DNA of 64,000 bases from assembly GCA_030015575.1 (NCBI GenBank), contig CM057344.1, positions 593,348,410-593,412,409 on the forward strand, written 5' to 3'. Every line of letters begins with the position of its first letter. Position 1 is the first letter of the stretch. The DNA comes from Agapanthus africanus (taxonomy: Eukaryota > Streptophyta > Magnoliopsida > Asparagales > Amaryllidaceae). Of this stretch, positions 58,311 through 64,000 are shown piece after piece. The notes below the pieces were generated by a model that worked only from the letters and a program-made list of their open reading frames with translations, was not told the DNA's origin and made no database searches. The position numbers were made by a program, and so were the translations under genes.

Positions 58311-58662
58311 GAACCAGTATCTTCCGGGCTGTTTTTTGACAAACTCCCGAATGAGAAATGGATAAATTCTATTTGTATCGAAAGCGTCTCGATAAAACCT
58401 TCGATTTGATATATTATGGGCCTCATAATTCATCCGGGATCAAAAGTTATGAGCAAATGTCTATGCACATGTGATTTAAGGAAGAAGATGCGAACCAGTA
58501 TTTTCCGAGCTGTATTTTGACAAACTCCGGAACGAAAAACAGCTAAATTCTGATAATATTGAAAGCATCTCGAAAAGACCTTCGATTTGATATATTATGG
58601 GCCTCATAATTCATCCGAGATCAAAAGTTATGAGCAAATGTGTTATACACGTGTAATCTAAA
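58311..58662 (+). repeat. 181-bp tandem duplication in the Tat-R LTR
   Basis: Units 58311-58491 and 58492-58662, each with gaaccagtat, ttcgatttgatatattatgg and gcctcataattcatcc. Tat-L has a single copy (about 3660-3830). Confidence 0.85.
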
Positions 58663-59076
58663 GTAATGCTCTACTACATGGGGAATGCATTTTTTAGTCC
58701 CACATCGGGAAAAGGAGAGCTGGCTTCTCTACCACTCCCATATAAATAAGAGGGGATACCTCTTAGAAAGGATAGAGTAAAAATCCTCAAAGGATTCAAT
58801 ACTCAAAGGAGCTTAGTTCTCCAAGATAGGAGCATGCTCCTCCATAATGCGCATATGCGCAAGCGCCATGTGCGCTACGTGCAACGCACGTGTGCCTGCC
58901 ATGCGGGACTACGTGTAACGCACGTGCGCACCACATGAGAATATTTAATAATATTAAAAGGAGCTTGTTCTCCATATATAGAAGCTTTGCTTCTCCTCAT
59001 AATGCGCATGTGCGCCACGTGCAACGCACGTATGCCCGCCATGCGGCACCACGTGCAACGCACGTGCGCACAACAG

Positions 59077-59240
59077 ATAGTGCCTTGCACTTGCTATGAA
59101 CCTCTGGTTCTCAGATAAATAAATAAATAAAAATAGTGCCTTGCACTTGCTATGAACCTCTGGTTCTCAGATAAATAAATAAATAAAAATAGTGCCTTGC
59201 ACTTGCTATGAACCTCTGGTTCTCTGAGACAGAAAGAAAG
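59077..59240 (+). repeat. 56-bp tandem repeat, three copies
   Basis: Unit starts at 59077, 59133 and 59189. Each holds AGTGC-CTT-GCACT and AACC-TCT-GGTT hairpins followed by an (AAAT)n tail. Confidence 0.92.
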
Positions 59241-59598
59241 AAAAGATTTTCTTTTCTCTTCTTTGATCTAGATTTAGATCATTAAAAAGTGCTCTGCACT
59301 CATTTTCTTGAATCCAAAAGATTCTTGGTGCTTTGCACTATTTGAAGGGCCAGGCCCAAACCAAAAAGACCTAGTAGGCCTAATTAAATTGCAAAGCAAT
59401 AAATGGGCAGAGCCCAAATAAATTGATGCTTTGCATCCTTTATACAAGGGCAGAGCCCAAATAAAATTGATGCCTTGCATCATTCCTAAAAGGGCAGAGC
59501 CCAAAACAAATTGATGCTCTGCATCATTTCTGGGCAAGGCCCAAATAAAAATAAAAAAAAGAAATGCAATGCAAAACCAAATAAAATGTTGAACATTT
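59239..59598. repeat. Micro-hairpin zone in the Tat-R LTR
   Basis: Sixteen perfect hairpins in 360 bp. Stem-loop-stem positions: AGAAAAGA-TTT (59239), GATCTA-GATT (59265), AGTGC-TCT (59288), GAATC-CAAAA (59310), GTGC-TTT (59328), GGGC-CAG (59347), ATTGC-AAA (59388), GGGC-AGA (59405, 59448, 59492), GATGC-TTT (59425), GATGC-CTT (59469), GATGC-TCT (59513), GGGC-AAG (59532) and AAATGT-TGA (59584), plus CCTA-G-TAGG (59370). Confidence 0.9.
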
Positions 59599-59780
59599 CA
59601 ACTGGACTTAGCCCAATTTTGGCCATAAGTCCTTAAATTAAATTGACTGAGCAAAATTGCTCTTCTAAATCAATTTACATCCGGTTCGAGGGTACATCTC
59701 CGAACTCCTTTGACATCCGTCGTTGTAATTCCTCAACGACGTCAAAGAGGTGACGGGTCCCAACGACCACACATCGATAC

Positions 59781-59954
59781 GGACTGCGGGGTCCTTAAAC
59801 TCGTGGACCGAAACGTCCTTAAACTAACATCGGACCGAAACGTCCCTAAACTAACATCGGACCGAAACGTCCCTAAACTAATGATGGACCGAAACGTCCC
59901 TAAACTAATATTGGACCACCACGTCCCTAAACTGGAATATGGACCACCACGTCC
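59781..59954. repeat. GGAC-N6-GTCC array, seven units, in the Tat-R LTR
   Basis: Stems are invariant; loops are TGCGGG, CGAAAC (four times) and CACCAC (twice). Units are spaced 27-35 bp with CTAAACTNA between. It is the counterpart of 1085-1363 in Tat-L, where loops and stems differ. Confidence 0.88.
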
Positions 59955-60702
59955 CTAAACTGGCACAATAGAGCCCAAATGCTCTTTTGTCGGACCTAAA
60001 CGGTCCCGTTAAGTTGATCTTAGTCTCAAACTGGACTAACGTATCCTTAACAAACGTTTGAGTCGATCTTAGCCTCAAAAATGGCTAACGTATCCTCCAA
60101 ACAGACTTTAGTCCCAAATTGGACTATGAATCTCCCAAACTGGAACAATAGGGCCCAAACGCTCTTTTGTCGGATCTAAACGATCACGTTAAGTTAATCT
60201 TAGTCTCAAACAGGACTAACGTATTCTTGACAAACGTTTAAGTTGATCTTAGCCGCAACGCGACTAACGTATCCTTAAACTAAAAACACCAAACCCAAAT
60301 CTAAGTAAATACGGATTTGGACTAATCCACGTCCTACGGGCGACGGCATTACTCAGTCTCCGTATACAATCCACGGGCAACCACAAACAAAACAAACACC
60401 CACGACACGAAGTGAAATTCTGGAGAAGGAGAAAGTTGTTACCGCGATGCGGTAGCGTAATTAACTGCAGGGGCTTGCGCCTGCAGGGAAGAGCGTCCCC
60501 ACAATCAAAAACCCCTCAAGCGAGGGGGAATCTGACGAAGTCTGCTACATCGGCCGCATCCGTCTAAACCTCCGATACACGGTGCCATAAATCAACTTGG
60601 CATCTTCGGAGAGGTGGACGGATAAAACCAAATAGCATCTGCCCCGAACCTCAGGCACGTGACGTCCTAACGTCGCAGGCTGCCGTTCGGAGGGGAACAG
60701 AT

Positions 60703-60722
60703 TCTGGCACGCCCGGTGGGAC
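60703..60722 (+). other. Primer binding site of Tat-R
   Basis: TCTGGCACGCCCGGTGGGAC, three bases after the LTR end. Confidence 0.75.
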
Positions 60723-60804
60723 CTTTTCCTCTTTCCACTCCACACTTCGTGTGTCGTGTTCGCGAACGAATCGCGATTTGCTGTGGTTGCCTGTGGATTC
60801 GAGG

Positions 60805-60834
60805 TACTAAGATTTGGTATCTTGCTTCGTGCAG
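60805..60834 (+). promoter_or_regulatory. Candidate branch point plus 3' splice site before the Tat-R gag start
   Basis: TACTAAG at 60805-60811 and TTCGTGCAG ending at 60834, 14 bases before the ATG at 60849. Confidence 0.45.
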
Positions 60835-60848
60835 GAAACAGAAGATCA

Positions 60849-61937
60849 ATGGCTTCAGACTGCACTACCTGCAACTGCATCTCTCGCTCCATCCCATCCG
60901 GAGGAGTGACTTATGGGCCCCAAGCGGCCTCCCTTTTCAAGATGCCAGTGGAGCAAGTAACTCAGGCCACCGCTGGATTGTTCTTCGGGACTATGCTCCC
61001 ATTGATAAGCTTCAATGCCCCAATAACATTGCAAGAAGCTCCAAAGAAGTTGGTCTTCGACCGACTTGCCACTGCCGCGACCCCTCTCAACGAGTCATCC
61101 AACTCCACTGCGTCAGGTTTTAATGGATTAGGCCAGAGCTCCATCGGGCCCATGAAGAAGCCTGCCATACCAGAAGGCGTTATCCCGAAACGGATAGCCA
61201 TCCCAACTCCCGTTCCTGGCAAAATCACCAAGGTTGCTTCCCATGTTCAGAAGTCCGCTTCTGACAAGTTGGCCGTCCCCGCTCAACGGACGTCGATCTT
61301 TAAAAAGCTGGTACCGGTATATTCTGACCAACACAGGGGGCATGAGGAGGTCACCCCTATAGCTGAAACAACTCCATCAGCACGACATGCCCGACGTCGC
61401 TACTGGCGCCGAGTGAAGAAGGCTGAGGGCAACTCCCCCTCTGGACTTACTCCTCCAACTCTAATGGTGGAGATCGATACTGCTGTTCCAACCAAGAACA
61501 GCTTTGAGTTGCTGAACTCGGTGTGCAGAAACTCTCCTACTGCGGTGCTAAAGCGAACTCATTCATCTGTGAAGAATATTCCAGAGAAGAAGCTAGAGCA
61601 GCCCCTTCAACGGCTGTCCTCTAAAATTTACAAAGTCTGGCGACAAGTTCAAGAGTCGGTGATCGATCAAGACTGCCTCCGACGACAGAAAAAGATGAAG
61701 GTTCGGCAGGGGAAGGATTACTCTGTCAAAGCACAAAAAGCAAAAGCTACTTGGGTGCCCACTACAACGGCTCCCTTAGCTCCAATCACTCAAAAAAGGA
61801 GGCCGCAAGAAGCCCCTGTGTCTTCGGCAAATCGCAAAGACACCGAACACAAACGCCCCAAGTCTGGGGGCATGGTGGTGCACACTGTTTATATGGCTTC
61901 TGGAAAGGAGGAAAGCCGCACTTCTATGGGCCACTGA
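60849..61937 (+). CDS. Tat-R leader protein
   Basis: I start at the ATG at 60849, since the longer frame would need GTG and would cross the candidate splice site. The product is about 362 residues, basic, and starts with a Cys-rich head (CTTCNC). It shares blocks with Tat-L, and its tail GGMVVHTVYMASG matches the Tat-M leader (HTVYMAGG). In Tat-M the same kind of leader is fused to gag without a stop. Here TGA at 61935-61937 ends it, and gag follows in the same frame. S-V-F-x-R-L-like motifs are VFDRL and SIFKKL. The function is unknown to me. Confidence 0.65.
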   Translation: MASDCTTCNCISRSIPSGGVTYGPQAASLFKMPVEQVTQATAGLFFGTMLPLISFNAPITLQEAPKKLVFDRLATAATPLNESSNSTASGFNGLGQSSIGPMKKPAIPEGVIPKRIAIPTPVPGKITKVASHVQKSASDKLAVPAQRTSIFKKLVPVYSDQHRGHEEVTPIAETTPSARHARRRYWRRVKKAEGNSPSGLTPPTLMVEIDTAVPTKNSFELLNSVCRNSPTAVLKRTHSSVKNIPEKKLEQPLQRLSSKIYKVWRQVQESVIDQDCLRRQKKMKVRQGKDYSVKAQKAKATWVPTTTAPLAPITQKRRPQEAPVSSANRKDTEHKRPKSGGMVVHTVYMASGKEESRTSMGH

Positions 61938-64000
61938 CCGCTCACCCGATCCGTGACGAAAGCCCAGGAGCAACAACAAAAGCTTCAGGAAATGATGACT
62001 ACAATGGCTGCACTCACTGAGCCAAAAGAAAGCTCTGAAACGTCTTCGGATGAGCGTCAAGAACAAGAAACCGACGCTGACTTTTTACGCAGAGTCCTCG
62101 AAAAGAGGGACAAAGAAGCTGCAGAGCAAGCGGCTAACATAAAACAGATGGCGTTCCTCTTCCAAGATATGGTAGGGATGATGTTACAGCCGGACCCTCC
62201 TGCCGAAGATCCTCCGATCGTCCTTGAAGACGACAGGGGAGAAACGTCAAATCCTCCGCCGGCTCTATCAACAGCCAAGGAGGAGGCAATCTCCAAAGTT
62301 GACCTAGACGAATATATAGCTCAGCAGATCCGGGTTCATCAGGCGAATGAAGCGGCTGGGCAAATTGTTAGAACCGGACGACCGTATCCGAGCTGGTATG
62401 ACCATATCAATTACCCGCCAGGATATACGATCCCTAAATTCCACGTATATAAAGGGACAGGGAATCCGCATCAGCATGTCGCTCAATTCAGGGCCTTATG
62501 CGGCAATACTGGAGGCGATGACAAATTGTTGCTACGTCAATTCGTCGGCAGCTTAGCAGAAACAGCCTTTGAATGGTATTCGGAGCTACCTAACGACTCT
62601 GTCAAAACATTTGCAGAGATGGAACTGCTGTTTACACAAAGATTCGCAAGTGCTAGTGAACGCACCCCGATTATAGCACTGATAAATGCCAGGATAAGGT
62701 CAGGCGAAACATGTGTCCAATACGCAACACGATGGCGGAACCTATGGTCGAAATGCGAACAACGCATAGAAGAGGCTCCTGCGGTAGGCATGTTTGTGGG
62801 CACTCTCGATCCGCAGGCGACCATCTCGCAATTCATGATGTTCTTCAGGCCGACCACCTTCCAGGCCTTGATCGACAAATTAGCCCAAATAGACCAGATG
62901 GGCCATAGACCGTCTCCTCCAAGACCCGATCCCCGAAATGAGAAAGGAAAAGCGATCATCGTCGCCAACGCTCAGCAACAGCCGAGCAACTCAAAGCCGG
63001 TCGCTCGCCAAAACAACGTGCGTCCACGCCCATCCCTCGAAGAGAGGCTAGGACGTCCTTACTCGTTTCCTCAGAATAAAACGAGAAGACTGTTTGAGCT
63101 GGCAGTGCGTAACAGACTCATCAATCTGCCAAGTCCAAAGCGTCTGTCGCAGCCAGGCGATCTTAATAATCCCAATTATTGCCCTTACCACCAAACGGTA
63201 AGTCACCCGATTGAGGATTGTTTCGTCTTTAAGGGATGGATTGAGGATCAATACCTGCAAGGCAAGTTCACGCTGTCTGAAAGCTGGAAGGTAAACCCCC
63301 CACAGCCGCACTCTCCAAAGAAGACGGACACGCCGGGGGCAACTTGTTCTTTCGTCGAGGATGAAAACAATGGAGAAAACTTATCGGATGAATCCGAAGA
63401 CTACGTAGCGACTTGTCATGTGATTTCTCATTCACTGACGGATGAGGAGGAGGATCCTTGCGCTGAGAAATCAACGGCGGACCCTGAAACAGAAATTTCG
63501 CGGCCGTCAGACAAGTTGATCGATGCCTTCCTAAATGAAATTCGTTTGAAAGCAAAAGCCAATCAAGAGCATGAAATGGCCATACTGGAAAGAACCAAGG
63601 TATTCCCGTCAAATCAAAAGCCATACACTGCGGGTAAAAATAAATTCAAGACGAGGAAACGGTTCGCCAAAGCTCTATCAGTAGGAATGAAGCTACCGCC
63701 CTCCGAAGAAAATCCTTTCTCTGAGGTAGAGATGCATCCTAACTTCTGTTTATATCATCAGAAGATCATACATCCTACCGAAGACTGCGAGTCATTTAAC
63801 TGTTGGTGGCAAGGGTATGTCGCTTAAAAGCAACACTTCGACAGGACAAAGTGTGAAGCTTGTGGACATCGGAAAAATGCGATATATGAGCGCAAAAGAG
63901 CCACCGCCGACTGTCATATAGCCGACTTCAAGGGATCACAAATTATCACCTTTGGAAGCGACTCTGACGAAGAAGCTACCCCCAACTCTTCCATCGGGGA
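61938..64000 (+). CDS. gag: Tat-R gag, same frame as the leader, one internal stop
   Basis: The first ATG is at 61992. Counting from codon 61953, the gag domain covers about residues 142-318 (blocks GRPYPSWYD, YTIPKFHVYKGTG, LLLRQFVGSL, FEWYSELP, RWRNLWSKCE), clearly homologous to Tat-M gag. Two knuckles of the form C-x2-H-x4-H-x4-C are visible, at residues 410-423 and near 605, the second just before a TAA at 63825-63827. The frame continues open to the window end with a C-x2-C-G-H segment and GSDSDEE, like the acidic stretch in Tat-M. Protease and pol lie outside. Confidence 0.85.

Larger units (their letters stand above)
58240..60699 (+). repeat. 5' LTR of Tat-R (2460 bp)
   Basis: The ends are an inverted pair, TGTTCCC and GGGGAACA. 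Zones in order: 181-bp tandem duplication (58311-58662), G-box/ACGTG segments (58855-59070), 56-bp repeats (59077-59240), micro-hairpin zone (59239-59598), GGAC-N6-GTCC array (59781-59955) and a U5-like end. Homologous to the Tat-L LTR. Confidence 0.9.
58240..64000 (+). mobile_element. Tat-R: Ty3/gypsy element of the Tat-L family, 5' part
   Basis: LTR 58240-60699, primer site, leader and gag frames, then it runs off the window before protease. It is inserted in the 5' LTR of Tat-M; the predicted target duplication is GCCAC (58235-58239). It is therefore the youngest layer in the nest Copia-2, Tat-M, Tat-R. Confidence 0.9.

Noticed and set aside
60756..60848. GTG start for the Tat-R leader protein
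   Set aside because: A non-ATG start is unlikely in a plant transcript, the region contains the candidate branch point and splice acceptor, and Tat-L has its ATG at the place matching 60849.
1..64000. Host protein-coding genes, tRNA, rRNA, CRISPR arrays or bacterial features
   Set aside because: No frame outside the elements shows a recognisable host protein, and nothing resembling tRNA or rRNA genes or spacer arrays was seen.

Overview
The window is plant nuclear DNA, almost certainly repeat-rich, recombination-poor chromatin. Evidence: Ty3/gypsy elements of two plant lineages (Tat-like with two RNase H domains, and a Tekay/Del-like chromovirus with a chromodomain), Ty1/copia elements primed by initiator tRNA-Met, solo LTRs, and G-box (CACGTG) and GAGA-type repeats. 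I see no intact host gene, tRNA, rRNA or CRISPR array. Species cannot be told from sequence alone.

Layout. (1) 1-3883: left end of a minus-strand Tat-like element (Tat-L): leader/gag start, primer site and a 3.0 kb LTR. (2) 3884-4463 and 36898-38151: the old target DNA, with an 86-bp tandem repeat and a broken gene of the 'putative gypsy-type transposon' family (Transposase_28-like). (3) 4464-36897: a minus-strand Tekay-like element (Tekay-1; target duplication GTACC/GGACC) that holds five further insertions or rearrangements: an inverted LTR fragment (5524-7136), solo LTR A (8520-11957, CCTCG/TCTCG), solo LTR B (15472-19206, TTGTG/TTGTG), a copia solo LTR C (20024-22255, CTTCC/CTTCC) and a complete but gene-poor copia element, Copia-1 (26558-36698, GAAAG/GAAAG). 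(4) 38152-45431: 5' part of a plus-strand copia element (Copia-2), cut in its reverse transcriptase by (5) 45432-58239, a minus-strand Tat element (Tat-M) whose 8-kb gag-pol frame is broken only by three in-frame stops. Its 5' LTR is cut by (6) 58240-64000, a plus-strand element of the Tat-L family (Tat-R), which runs off the window.

Order of events from the nesting: old locus, then Tekay-1 and Copia-2; then solo A, B, C and Copia-1 into Tekay-1, and Tat-M into Copia-2; then Tat-R into Tat-M. The two Tat-M LTRs differ at about nine of the first ~525 aligned positions by eye, so that insertion is fairly recent.

The most unusual signals are structural. The LTRs of the three Tat elements are packed with short perfect hairpins (stems 4-8 bp, loops 2-6 nt) whose stems differ between neighbours yet stay complementary. 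Both copia elements carry three evenly spaced hairpins in the leader with compensatory base changes between elements. All three Tat elements have a conserved candidate branch point and splice acceptor directly before the gag start codon.
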